A DNA stretch of 64,000 nucleotides from Isoetes taiwanensis (lineage: Eukaryota > Streptophyta > Lycopodiopsida > Isoetales > Isoetaceae), in assembly GCA_021234155.1 (NCBI GenBank), contig JAJEKV010000158.1, positions 739,820 to 803,819 of the forward strand. Reading direction: 5' to 3'. The notes beneath the pieces were generated by a model that saw nothing but the letters and a program-made list of their open reading frames with translations, ran no database searches and was not told where the DNA came from. A program made the position numbers and the translations under genes. Below are positions 10,708-21,611 of the stretch, piece after piece. The first letter of the stretch is position 1. Each line of letters starts with the position of its first letter.

Positions 10708-12723
10708 TCAACATAATAACTCTTTGTAAATGACGTTTTTAGTGCGCTTCATAGTGTTCTCTGGTGATAGTAGGATGAGTGCGTCTTCTCTCGTCCACAT
10801 GCGAGTAAGTGCAATGTACAACTGACCATGTGCAAATACATCAGTACGCAAGTCGATGACGACACGATCCAATGTTAATCTTTGGCAGTTGTTGAAGGTG
10901 GTTGAATAAGATAGACGAAGGGGTAACTGTCGCCTGTGAATAGTCCAAGGCCAGTTCTCTAGTTGATAGAAGAAATCGGTTCTAGAGATTGGGTATGTGT
11001 ATGCATCCTCTTGAGTTACCTCGTCTAATACTTTAACCATCACAAACTTTGCATGCATTGATACGACCATGACTCGCGCATTTTTCATGAGACCCTTTTC
11101 CATGTCTAGCCGTTTCATAACATGGCATATAGCGCCTACCTTAAGCTTTAGTTCATGGTTAGGTATTCCAGAATGTGTGAAGTTATTAAGAAAATCCGAT
11201 GTTGCATATGGGTGATCATATATGATTTCATCCTGTTTCGTAATGTGATCGTGACTATAATACAATTTATCATGATTAGCAACCCTTTTAAGAATGCGAT
11301 CATTGAAATTATCAATGCTTTTATTGATTATTGATAAAAGGTTGTGTTTCTTGCATGAAGCTGAATCTCGAAGTATGCTAGATGGATAAAGGAATTCAGG
11401 GGCATCTTCTACGTTAGTAGTTGTATTGAAGATATCCAGTGAAACTGTGGATTCCTCCCAATTCTCTCCAATATGATCAACGAAATGCATTAGCTCAGGG
11501 TCACGTGCATTGCAAACTAGTTGTCTAAACACACAAAAACTTTGCCATAGCGGCGAAGATTTTATGGATGCGTTATATGCTGCACTTCTTCCCCCTCCCT
11601 TGACAACAGGAGCAACCTATCTAAAATCTCCAGCGGCGATAAAGTGTTTACCTCCAAAGGGAAGACTGTTCATACATAGTCGTTGCAATAGATAATGGGC
11701 GCTTTCTATGACAGCTTTATTGGCCATTGGAAATTCATCCCAAATAATAGCCTTAGCTACAACGAGCAGTTCTGCTGCTCCAGAATCATGTTCTATCATT
11801 GAATGGAGCCATGCGTTATTTTCTTCCACAGGGATTTGAAACAACGAGTGGGGCATTCGTCCCCCTGGGTACTGGAGGCCTGCTAATGCTGTCGTATCGC
11901 ATGGGAGCACTATACCTCGATTGCCTCGTATAGACAGACATATGGAATTTAGCAAGAACATTTTTCCTCTTCCAGCTTTTCCATCGACGAATATTGGTTG
12001 GTTGCTTTCTGGAATGGAGCTGTATATCTCATGTTGGTCATTATTCATCATGCTTGTCATTTGCGCCACAGTATCTAAGTACCTCCCATGGTCCGAAATT
12101 TTTTGTATTTCATGCATGACATTTCTTCCAAGGCGAGGTTGTAGTTGGAGACCGAATGCAACGATGTTAGTACTATGTTGTGTTAGAATGTTATTGATTA
12201 AATAAAGGGATTCATTAAAAGCTATTGCCTCATCATTTGGATATTCGTCTAGTAGGTCAACACTCATCGGTATTTTAAACTTGGACCATAGCTCAATTGC
12301 TGGGTCCTGATCAAGCAGTAGCATGGCAAAAAGAAATCGTAGTTGAACTGGACTTAATGAAAGAGAAACAGCTTCTTCCATGACTAATATTGCCTCGTTA
12401 TATGCTGCGAGTAATCCTTCTGCCTCTGCAGTTTGTTGGTACGTTTCATATTGTTGTCCATTTACAACTTTCAGCTCATCCCATGTCCTCGCAGGACGAT
12501 GCAACAGGATTTGTCTCAAATAGAATGCTTCTCCTACTTGAGGCAATAGCAATCGTATTCTACATACAATTGGTTGTCTAACCCTCTTCTTTACTATGTT
12601 CCTTGTGAACCCCTCGCGTTCTTGCTCCACACGAGTTCCATATTCGATCGCCAATGCTGGATTGTATATACTTAGTGTATATTGTTCGAAATAATTAAAT
12701 ATATGTGAAGGTATCAAACTCAA
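10708..12723 (-). pseudogene. Helitron PIF1-type DNA helicase domain
   Basis: Helicase that would unwind the donor strand during rolling-circle transposition. Walker A is degenerate ('FVDGKAGRGKM' where FVDGPGGTGKT is usual). Walker B reads 'IIWDEFPM'. The family's GDFRQV box appears as 'AAGDFR' followed directly by TAG (11,617-11,619), then 'VAPVVKGGGRS' in the same frame, so one CAG-to-TAG change splits the domain. The C-terminal end 'FAHGQLYIALTRM...TKNVIYKELL' is the usual PIF1/Helitron finish. The altered Walker A would by itself probably abolish ATP binding. The upstream link to the Rep domain is lost between 12,727 and 12,826 through a TGA in place of a Trp codon and a frameshift; 'PLHLPHLNT' is visible in another frame. 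Confidence 0.85.
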
Positions 12724-12825
12724 GATCTACAGGTCGTAAGAAATATCGATCTAACAATGACCTTGTGTTCAAATGTGGCAGATGCAGAGGCATTTGACAG
12801 CTGGAGATTTATTTGTAACGTCATA

Positions 12826-14691
12826 TCATGCCGCTTCTATTGCTGATAGATAACGTGCTCTCAAATAATCTTGTATTTCATCCCTGGGAGGTCGCTTAAC
12901 AGTTTGGTCGGATGGTGCGTGTTTTAATTGTTGGCTAGCAGTATTGTCTCTTTGATCAACGTTCCTCGACGAGGATTCAGCGACCATATGTATTTCATTT
13001 CTAGGTTGTCTAGCAACTCCTTCGGCTAATGTATGCCCTGATAGTTGGCATGTGGTATTATCTCTTTGATTATTGTTCCTCGACGAGAATTCTCCGGTCG
13101 CTTCATTTTGACTGTTTAATGCTGATGGTATGGAAGCCGAGTGCTTTTCTTGGGTTACCCGAAAATTGGCGTTGTCGAATCCCTTGTAAATGTAACCATA
13201 AAGGTATGAGAATACATGGACTGTGGATGCAATGTCCACCATAATGTGACAATCTAACTCATGCAAGAGAAAGGCATTGTATGGAACCACCCATGCATCA
13301 TCTACACTTCTCCTCCTATATTGCACATAACCCTTCGAATCAAGATGTGTTGTTGGGTTGATATCCTTTGGATATTTGTAACAACATGGATTACCATTTG
13401 GTGAACACCTTTCTGAATGTCTATGTATCATGAATTTTTGAACTTGTCCTTGAAGGACTGGGTCTGTAGGCAACTCAGCAGAGATGATATCATCAATGCA
13501 TTCGATTGATATGTCGGGCTCAGTACACAAGACGAGGTGGGCATGTGGCAATCCACGTTTTTGAAATTCTATAACCGTTATCACATACGATATGCATTGG
13601 AAGAATTTATGACGGAGCTCCTTCAACAGTTGTAATCTTCCATGAAAGCATCGGACAACGATCATAGAAACGTCAGATGCATTTTGTCTAGATCTAAGTC
13701 TGACTCGTATTTCAGGCCAATCGGTATTCGTAGTCATAGTGATGAATAGCGTTGGACGACCTTTTGATCTCCAGAGTGCCAATGCATCTGCCACTTGCAC
13801 AGAGCACCATCTTTGACACCCCAGGAAAGATGAAGGCAAGATAACATGATTTCCATCATCATTCTCTCGCTCAGAATAGTCCTCATTGTATTGCACTCTC
13901 CAGTTGCAAAATGTAGGCGTCCTAAAATAATTTAATCGAGCATCATCAACTCTTGAATACATGTCAACCAAATATTCTCCATATAAATGACCTAATTGGA
14001 GGAATCGTTCTTCATGTAGCAATCTGGTCCTATACCATTGTAATTATGTAGGACCATATTCATTTTTAGGTCCCCAACCCACACTGCCATGGGGGAATCG
14101 GACGGCATATTGTAATGGTTCATACATAGGATCGAGGATATTAATAAACGTTGGCTCCCCTTCGTTTTGAACCCAAAATCCAGCGACCTGTGGCGCAATC
14201 TCAAATGTGTTGTTAACATCTACAATGGCTGCAATTTCATTGCTGGCAACTGCTCCTTCAATTGTTATATATGCTGATGGCAAGCCCATGCTTCCCATAG
14301 TTCGGAGGTTCCGAATAAATGGATTTATCTGATCGAGGATTGAGCCAATAATTGCCACCCACTGGAATGGCACATTTTGGACATGTGTATATGTGTATCG
14401 TTCTGATTCATCGTAGATATACCAATGCATCGGATGACCTAATTCTGCAGTGGGACGTAATCGATGATACGTTCGTCCGGTAATAGTTACCGACGACGAA
14501 AAATCCAAATTTACAAATCCACCACTTACTCCAAGCACACTAAAGCAGAATAATCTATTCACTTTTCTTGATAGTTCAGCAAATCCTTGGGTGTTGTATA
14601 GGTTTTGCAGTGCCATGGGCAAGGGGGGCAAAGATGGTAGTAACCATCTCCCTCTATTGCAACAAAATCCGTCATGCTCAACATTGAGCAA
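12826..14691 (-). pseudogene. Helitron Rep (Helitron_like_N, HUH nuclease) region
   Basis: Replication-initiator part of the transposase. The two-histidine motif is visible as 'RGLPHAHLVL' (about 13,560) and the tyrosine region as 'YLYGYIYKGFD' (about 13,190), matching the HUH plus Tyr arrangement of Helitron Rep. Upstream, 'NPFIRNLRTMGS' and 'YDPMYEPLQYAVRFPHG'-like sequence match the usual N-terminal half. The region is in one frame except for TAA at 14,044-14,046 (one step from CAA). It ends at TGA 12,826-12,828, where the family normally has Trp after 'SAxEA'. The tail between the Tyr motif and that point has two similar Ser/Asn/Arg-rich segments ('SSRNNNQRDNTTCQLSGHT' and 'SSRNVDQRDNTASQQLKHA'), a local duplication of about 35 codons. 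Confidence 0.85.
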
Positions 14692-15455
14692 TGGGATTTG
14701 TCATGCTCAACATTGAGCAATGGGATTTGACAATATGTACATCTCTTATTCCATGTACACATTATATAACTACGACGCATGGCTAAATTCATTTGTTGTG
14801 CTTGCCCCTGCCAATGGGCTAATGTGGATATCGCTACTTCTGATACACCATCCTCTTCCTGCATGCGTGTTTGGCTGTATGATAAATTATATGATGAATC
14901 TCTGTGTATTATGGGTCTAGAGTGGGAATGTCCTAAACGTTCTCTAGCCCTTTCTCGCATTCTAAACCTATCTTGTTCAAGAAGATATGCATAGCACTCT
15001 GCTCGTCTTTGCAGTATTTCACTTCTATCATCCTCAGATAAATCTGCATAGTGGGTTACTTCCCTTTCGCGAATTCTCGCTCTATCCTCTTCAGGTAAAT
15101 TTGCGTGGCATTCTATTTTTCTTTGCCCTATTCTATCTTTGTCTTCCTCGGGCAAGTTTTCATATCGTTCTGCAGCTCTTTGTCGAATTATCTCTCAATC
15201 TTCCCCTTGCAAGTTTGCATATCGTTCTGTTGCTCTTTGTGGAATTATCTCTCTCTCTTCCTCACGCAAGTCTGCATAGTGTTCTCTCTCTCTTTGTCGT
15301 ACCCTATCATTGATAGACAAATTGGCATAGCGTTCTCTTCTCTTACATCGTGTCCTTTCCCTATCTTCCTCCGACAAATTTGCATAATGTTCTCTAGCTC
15401 TTTGCCGATTTCTCTCTCTATATCTCTCTAGTACAATTCTATCATTATCGTCCAT
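14559..15455 (-). pseudogene. Helitron N-terminal charged repeat region and zinc finger
   Basis: The protein starts at 15,455 and consists of repeated charged helices of the form 'RERYANLSxEDRxRxRxR', at least seven units to about 14,940. Then comes a Cys-containing segment ('CTWNKRCTYCQIPLLNVEHD') that precedes the Rep domain in this family. The repeats resemble STPR-type DNA-binding repeats found at the N-terminus of some Helitron and other proteins (inference from pattern). TGA at 15,195-15,197 interrupts a repeat where CGA (Arg) is expected. The frame is lost at the 29-bp tandem duplication near 14,700. Confidence 0.7.
14672..14729. repeat. Perfect 29-bp tandem duplication inside Helitron Rep
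   Basis: Bases 14,672-14,700 are repeated exactly at 14,701-14,729. Because 29 is not a multiple of 3, it shifts the frame in the zinc-finger segment; with one copy removed the two flanking frames join. Confidence 0.95.
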
Positions 15456-16099
15456 GCTTAATTTTCTATATTATTTAAGTAATATTTAACACATTGCTAC
15501 GTTGACACTATATAGCTAAACAACAACACAAGAAGGTAGTTTACCCGATTTTGCTTTCTTTTCCATGGTCCTTTTCACACTAATGGAGAGCACTTTTCTT
15601 CAGAACTGAAATATGAAACAAATATATCAATGCAATTCGTCTAATCTCTTACATTTAAGAAAGTGAAACTTGCGACTTTTAAAAAGTTTATGAGATTTTG
15701 CTTTTCTATGAGCTCGCAACAACAATTAGGGCAAATGCTCAATAACATTAGGGCACAATGAGGTCAAACTCGTACATTATGCAGGTCTAGACCTTTTCTC
15801 AGACAAAGATATAATTAGCGTGAATAGACACATTTCTAGATATTTTACTAAGATAAATAAAGCTAGCATATCTATATTCTTTTTTAAAGGCTTAATAACC
15901 ATTGGATTTTTTGTGAACTTTTGCTTTTGGGGCAACAATAACGAATTTGCAACAACAATTAAAACAAATAATTAACTCCAGCATGGCAACAATTGGGGCA
16001 AATTTGGTACCTTGTGCAAGTCTAGACCTCGGTATCAGCGAGAATAAATTTAGACAAAAGAGTTGCAATCCAGCACGAAAACACGATAAGAATAATGGT
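15456..16099. other. Helitron 5' side and flank, no gene seen
   Basis: AT-rich, containing two diverged copies of 'caacaacaatta...gcaggtctagacct' (about 15,718-15,795 and 15,947-16,030). No supported coding sequence; a frame at 15,947-16,243 overlaps repeats and shows no domain. Confidence 0.4.
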
Positions 16100-16390
16100 A
16101 CTTTAATTTTTGTTCTTCAGGACCACTATGCTGACTTGGAGTGGAAGGTCAAATTACAGCACCCTACACCATGTTTGTTTCACAACATGGCTAAGACTCG
16201 TATATGGTTTGACTCTACATTATTTTGTGGGTATTGTGTTTAACCATATGCATAACTAAGAATTTATCTACTTTAATTTTTGTTCTTTAGGACCACTATT
16301 ATGCTGACTTGGAGTGGAAGATCAAATTACAGTACCCTACACCATATGTGGGTATTGTGTTTAACCATATGCATAACTAAGAATTTATCC
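16100..16390. repeat. Direct duplication 'actttaatttttgttct...aagaatttatc'
   Basis: Two copies (about 16,100-16,268 and 16,270-16,390) share 'ggaccactat...gctgacttggagtggaag' and 'gtgggtattgtgtttaacc'. The second lacks about 50 bp of the first. Confidence 0.7.
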
Positions 16391-17504
16391 TGCCTCTTGG
16401 TAGACTAGTGATTGTGTCTATAGCACAATCGGCTTGACAAGAGAGCATAAGATGTATACTTTTGGAAGATTAGTAGTTGTGGTTGCAACACAATTGGCTT
16501 GACAAAAGTTGCATCCGATATCTTGAGATACAACAGATCGTGGTGTGATACAATCAAGTAGTACCGTGGAGGTACGAAAGATAATAACGCATCACGGGAG
16601 GTACAACGACATATATCGTCTTCGTGGAAGCACGCAGATATCCGTAACTATACTGGAGTTTTGCAAGGATTATAAAACTTTCAGACTGGTGATGACCATG
16701 GAGGATCCATCTTGAGAAGGGATGGATTGAAATGGAGCGTATCTTGAATGATCGCGTGGTGATCCTTCTTAAGAAGGGATGGACTGAAATTGAGTGTACT
16801 CGGACGACCGCGGACGATCTATCTTGAGAATGGATGGATTAATATGGAGCAAGCACAGGGGAGTGGTCCACGGCACATGGGTTATTGGAATTATGGCAAA
16901 TACTATGTAAATGTTATTCCTAAGGCCACCTAATATTATAAAGGGGCATAGGATAACATAGCATGTGGGTGTGAAGAACCATTGATATTTATAGAAGGGG
17001 TCGAGGCACTATCATTGGGTTATTGGTTGAGAAAAAGATCATAGATAATGTCCCATATGATAAGTCATATAATCTAATTAAAGGCAAGGAGATATTTTGA
17101 GAAAACATGCAACTGCCTACTAAAAAAGGCAAGTCCGATTGAAGCGACCTTTACCTCGTTGGAACCGGCTCAAAGTCTAGTTTCCGAATTGGGGCGGCAT
17201 ATTCCATAGTTCATCCGTATGGGAGAGTAATGGCCGAAAACGTGATAAGGGGTCACAGATCATTGCCATAGCGACTTCACAGATCTGCAATTGTTTTTAT
17301 GATGTGTGGCTACTTGGAGTAGCTAGATTAGTCTGGAAGGCTAATAAGCCAGATGCCAGAGCTTTGTATTTGCCATAGCACTTGTGGTTTGCCATAACCC
17401 AGTGGATCCGGTTGGGTGGTTAATGGTGCTGCCATATCAATTGTGCATGAACGGTTCTATAATTCAGTGTTGCTACAACTTCCCAAATATACATGAATTG
17501 TATC
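16391..17504. other. Repeat-rich region, including 3 tandem units of about 57 bp
   Basis: Units of the form 'gatccatcttgagaagggatggattgaaatggag' recur at about 16,704, 16,763 and 16,821. Paired 'acaatyggcttgacaa' motifs lie at 16,424 and 16,491. It looks like the untranslated or LTR part of a retroelement, but no ends, primer site or genes are visible. Confidence 0.35.
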
Positions 17505-17954
17505 ATTAAGACACGAAGCCAAATGAAACATTTCGCACATGAAGAGACAAACATATAATTAACACGAACTTACTATTCCAATCTCTCCTTAACTGTTACA
17601 ACGTCATTGGGTCTTTTATAATAGTCAAGTCCCATAACTGTTTTTGCCACATGGCACCAATGACTTATTTCCTATTAACATTAACTTCTACTTACGTTTA
17701 AGTACTACAACTTCATAAAATAACATTATGCTAACATATCAAAGAAAATAATAATAACTCAACAACAATGTTTTCTCCTCAAACGTCCTAAAACCTGCGT
17801 GTCATTTCATCTGCACCTGCACCTAATGTATAGTGTGTCTTCGTGACTTTTTGAAATTCCTATCATCTTCTTCCTGCTCGTCATCTTCATCTAGGTTCGC
17901 AAGTGCATCTAGAACCGTATCAGCTACGTCTGGATTTTCCTTATCATCTCTAAT
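17505..17954 (-). repeat. Partial gypsy LTR, inverted relative to the LTR at 29,891
   Basis: On the minus strand this matches 29,891-30,320 over about 430 bp, including the TATTATAAAAG TATA region and 'aaatgtttcatttggcttcg', where similarity stops. It is a truncated or solo LTR in opposite orientation to the element at 21-30 kb. Its first part is in a protein-like frame (see the adjoining coding entry). Confidence 0.75.
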
Positions 17955-18290
17955 TGTCCCTTCGCTACAAACACCTCCAGTTCATGCTGGAAGCGTACCC
18001 CTCTGCTTAAAATTACAGAAAATTACAGCAAAATTATATTTTAAAAGCCGATATTAAGAGAATTGATAGAAGCTAATATACCTTGTATATTGTATGAAAA
18101 GAATTCAAATTCATGCAAAGCATAATGCTCTCTATACAGTCTGTATTCTGTCGCGAAAAGGCAGACTAAATACCTTGAATAGGGGTCTGATCAACGTCCT
18201 TTGTAACTTGAGAAGAGCCGCGTTTTGAATTTCCTCAGTCGTCGCTTTCTCGACCCCATCTAGCTCGACCACCTCTTGTATTAGAAGACA
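17830..18290 (-). pseudogene. Coding tail of a retroelement ORF and an N-terminal exon-like piece
   Basis: On the minus strand 18,290-18,175 reads 'MSSNTRGGRARWGRESDD', TGA, 'GNSKRGSSQVTKDVDQ', then a GTATTT junction. After an acceptor-like 'taagcag' at about 18,003, the frame 'DDKENPDVADTVLDALANLDEDDEQEEDDRNF' runs to TAG near 17,830. The acidic end matches the out-of-frame remains at 29,891-29,998 with mostly third-base differences, so it was once under coding constraint. Whether the two pieces form one two-exon gene is inference. Confidence 0.35.
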
Positions 18291-18744
18291 TCACCGAATC
18301 ACATAATAACATAGCCAGAAGGTCGCTCGGATAAGCGTTGAGCTGTTCGAAGAAAAAGAGCTGCCAAGAAATAGCTTTGTATCTGCACGCAAAGTTTGAA
18401 TTTCAAACGAATCCGAATACAATGTTTTGAAATATTTGTGAGACAAAATAATGACGAAGATTTAGTTTTAAAAAAAGCCGTTCGTCGAGGTTTTTCTTTG
18501 ATTTCTTTCATCCTGCCTAAACATAGTTAACCTAATCTTTCGTCTAACTCGAATTGTTTGCAACCGCCTGTATTTCACGAGCGTCTGTGATTTCAAGAAC
18601 TCAAGACAACTTCCTCAAGAATGTCTACAGAAGTTTAGTAAGCATCTCATTTCATGTGGAAAATGGTTATAATGGTCATCTCCAGGAGCTTATAGCTAGC
18701 CAAGCACTACATAGTGCATTGTTGGATGGAAACCCTAACAATAT
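18291..18744. other. Spacer with no recognised gene
   Basis: Reading frames on both strands are short and overlap; the plus-strand frame from 18,554 may include the eroded 5' end of the transposase-derived gene that follows. Confidence 0.3.
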
Positions 18745-19908
18745 TGAGAAGTTTAGCAAGGTAGGAGGCATGGACCTAGTGAACATGTTGGAGCTTCAAC
18801 TTCATGTGCTAGACCTCAAGGTCTGCCTAGATGGTTCTTCTTGCAACTTGATAATTATGTTGGCCAGAATAAGAACAGGTGGATGTTTTCTTTCCTATCC
18901 TACTTAATAGTTATGGGTATATTTGAAAGAGTTAATCTAAGGTTCTTGATGCCCAGTCATACCCATGTGGATGTGAATGTATTATTTGGCAATTATAGTT
19001 GTATATTGAAGCAGCAAACAGTGAACAACTTTCCTAGGCTAATGGAAATCTTACATGAATGCACTACTCCAAACCCTATAGGATCTCTCATAGAAGAAGT
19101 GCATGATTGGAAGGGTTTTGTGGATAGTTATGCATTGGATCTTGAAGGTCATTTTAGGCATCTTCAATTCACTTTCTGGATGAGAAATAGGATTCCAATA
19201 TTTGAATGGAAGATGAGACCTTCAGAGGAGGAGTGGAGAGGAGGGGAAGAAATATGGCATAGAGATGAGAATGGGAAGCCTATGATACCTCCAGGTCAAT
19301 CAAAAGCTCTAAAACCTACTAAAGAAGTGAAGCAATTGGGATTGACTAAGGAAGACATCCGAAACTATATCAAGCATTGGAAAACCAAACTTGATGATAC
19401 CATCATGCATTGGTAGCTTACTAGAAGAAGGTGATTAACTTGTTGGGGGAGGTAGATTAACTTGTTGGGGGAGGTAGACGCATCCTTAAAAGAATTGAAA
19501 GAATGGTGGTTGCCTAAAACTAGATGGAAGACCTTAGCAAGTGTTGAGGACATTGATGCCACTGTTAGTAGCATTCGTAAGCAATATGCTCATCCTCCTT
19601 CTGACAAACACTATGTTGGTTCTAAGAACAATAGGCTAAAGTATCTAAGCACGCAAGCTTATAAACCTTCCACTGACTTGGAGTGCCACTACTTTGTGGT
19701 AGTAAAGCCAGCAGATTTAGAGACCTATCCAGTGTGGGATGCATCATCTCTGATATTTGCAAAGAAGAAGGTAATATTAACCAATGTTTCGGATAAAGAA
19801 AGATATGTAGATTGTTGGACAAAGAAGTGGAGGAGAAATCCTAGTGATCCTGATCTTTGGCTAGACTTTGAAAGTGTATTGTGGACTCAAAAAACTGTTC
19901 TAGTGTGA
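18745..19908 (+). pseudogene. DUF7869-like (transposase-derived) protein gene, broken
   Basis: The first part (to TAG 19,414-19,416) contains 'FLQLDNYVGQNKNRWMFSFLSYL' and 'FLMPSHTHVDVNVLFGNYS'. The DNxxxQNKN and [GS]HTHxDxxxLF pair is the signature I associate with DUF7869-type, DDE-transposase-like proteins found in many copies in plants and invertebrates. The second part (19,462-19,908) continues with a Trp/Lys-rich C-terminal region ('ELKEWWLPKTRWKTLASVEDID', 'KERYVDCWTKKWRRNPSDPDLW'). Between them is a perfect 22-bp tandem duplication (19,433-19,454 and 19,455-19,476) with stops, which breaks the frame. The 5' end is unclear: two frames are open upstream of 18,841. Confidence 0.5.
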
Positions 19909-20522
19909 GAAGAAGAAGGCTATGATATCATTGGATGCTTCAAGAAAAGTAAATAACTATGTAAATTATCTTCATCATGTTTTTATGATATAGTGCTATT
20001 GTGAAATATTGACTATTTTGTAAATAATATGATATTACGGTTTCATACTTTTGAGGTGAAATCTGTGAATTTGAATATGCTACTAAAAACATGCAATATG
20101 AAATTTGTCCCAAAATTAAGACATAATTTCAATTTAATTGAATGATGGTTATATCTTTATCTCAATTAATCAAACTTGCATATATAAGAAGAGAATTTTG
20201 TTGAAAAGGCGAGTCAAATGAGTGTCAAATCAAATTTATAAGCAAGCCCTCCAAGAAAAAGAGGTTGAAATAAAATCATTAGCCTAATCAAAAATATTTT
20301 ATTTGGGTCATATAATGATATGTTTTCGAGGTTCAATATGTTGCCGTTTAAATGTGTATAATATCTAGCCTCTATGAGATACTGCATACATTTGAATTAC
20401 TAGCTTTGCTATTTGGTATGGATGCTAACCTATAGATCCAATGTTGACAAATGTCTCTAGTACATACATTTAAATTACTAGCTTTGCTATTTGGTATGGA
20501 TGCTAACCTAGAGATCCAATGT
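19909..20522. other. AT-rich spacer with a 75-bp direct duplication
   Basis: 'atttgaattactagctttgctatttggtatggatgctaacct' occurs at about 20,391 and 20,466 with few differences. No gene recognised between the transposase-derived gene and the DUF1995-like fragment. Confidence 0.5.
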
Positions 20523-20826
20523 TCAAATGTCTATTTGGCTCCATGGTTGCCGGAATCCATTAAGCTCAAGCATTTGGTGTATTCTCGCAAGCTGCAATGG
20601 CATGCCAGAAAATATTCCTTCTCTCATTGGCCCTTGGACATATACCTGCTAAACATGTTGGTACGTACAAAATAAATGAACATGATGGGCAATGATAAAT
20701 GGTTAAACTTACTCTCACACGCTTGCCAACATTTGCAAAAGTAAAAGCAAGTTCTTTCATGAGTTCTAGCAAAGTCCCAATTCTGTATACATCCTCATGA
20801 TTATAAACAACAAAATTAAGGTCCAC
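20523..20826 (-). pseudogene. DUF1995 (LPA3-like) gene fragment with an intact intron
   Basis: Two exons of a plastid-protein-like gene. Exon A (20,826-20,713) reads 'VDLNFVVYNHEDVYRIGTLLELMKELAFTFANVGKRVR'. Exon B (20,645-20,523) reads 'VYVQGPMREGIFSGMPLQLARIHQMLEL' and ends at TGA. The 67-bp intron (20,712-20,646) has a perfect GTAAGT donor and TTAGCAG acceptor and is phase 0. The 'YNHEDM...GTLLDLV.EL' and 'VQGSMGEGIFxGMPLQL' blocks are what I recall of DUF1995 proteins such as LOW PSII ACCUMULATION 3. The fragment lacks the N-terminal half and everything beyond the second block. Because the intron is kept, it arose by DNA-level duplication or transposon capture, not by retroposition. Family name from memory of motifs. 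Confidence 0.5.
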
Positions 20827-21319
20827 TTTTGAAGATTTTATTGACTGGCGGGACCTGCCTTATAAATGAAAGTGTTCATCACGTTGATTATTTTCTAATA
20901 TTCCTTTGTGTACCGTATACCGTGGGATAAAACACCATCCACTGTAAAGGTGAATTTTGAATGGACGCCCTTTGCAATATAGGTCCATGTAACATATCTG
21001 TCGTAATCCTATTAAACAGCTGATTGTGACCTCCCAAGAGACAAAACATGTCGTGGCTAATATGTCAAGGGAGGGAGTCTAATGCGTGTCCATTTCTAGG
21101 CTATTTTGGTGTTTTTCATATAGCTACGTTCTATAAGACCACATCTATTAATGTCTTGAAGTACTAAATGGACAACCGAAGCATTTTCAAATTCAGATCT
21201 GCTACATTCCATGAGAGAGATGATCTGAAATAACATGTCAAATTGCTCAACCTCTGCCATAAAAGTTGGAAATGGCATCCAATATTTGCGCCAGTGAAAA
21301 GGGCTGCAGTGGTAATGGG
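20827..21319. other. Region upstream of the gypsy gag, no LTR found
   Basis: I looked here for a direct copy of the LTR at 29,891-30,691 or of its primer site and saw none, so the 5' end of the gypsy element is missing. Confidence 0.4.
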
Positions 21320-21600
21320 AATTTTGACTGTTGAAAAAGCCAAACAGCCAGAAATTGATTCACTAGTGCAAAAGAAGGTTGCACAGGAGATCAAATATGT
21401 AAAAGAGATGCAAACTAAATTGCAATCTATGGAAGAGGGTATGAAAAAATTAACCCAAAAGAAGCTTTATTTGGTGTACTCGATGTTCAAAGCCTGGGCA
21501 TTACGCAACGGAATGCCAGTCTAACTTGGAAAAGAAATTTTGTCATATATGTGAAAAGAGTAACCATGAGACCAAGGATTGCCACGGTTCTATTGCGACG
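21320..21600 (+). pseudogene. gag C-terminal part with first zinc knuckle
   Basis: 'TVEKAKQPEIDSLVQKKVAQEIKYVKEMQTKLQ' is a coiled-coil segment, followed after a frameshift by 'KKFCHICEKSNHETKDC', a CX2CX4HX4C zinc knuckle (about 21,538-21,580). Gag would bind element RNA in the virus-like particle. Coding stops at a palindrome (21,586-21,611), where an insertion begins. Confidence 0.65.
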
Positions 21601-21611
21601 ACAATAGAACC

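Larger units (their letters stand above)
10708..15455 (-). mobile_element. Autonomous-type Helitron, decayed
   Basis: A Helitron Rep/helicase polyprotein read on the minus strand: N-terminal charged repeats (15,455-14,800), zinc-finger-like and Helitron_like_N region with HUH motif (14,730-12,830), and PIF1-type helicase (12,800-10,708). The coding order is complete, so this was a full rolling-circle transposon rather than a captured fragment. It is inactive: nonsense codons at 15,195-15,197, 14,044-14,046, 12,826-12,828 and 11,617-11,619, a 29-bp frame-breaking duplication at 14,672-14,729, and at least one further frameshift between 12,727 and 12,826. Terminal sequences were not identified. 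Confidence 0.85.
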
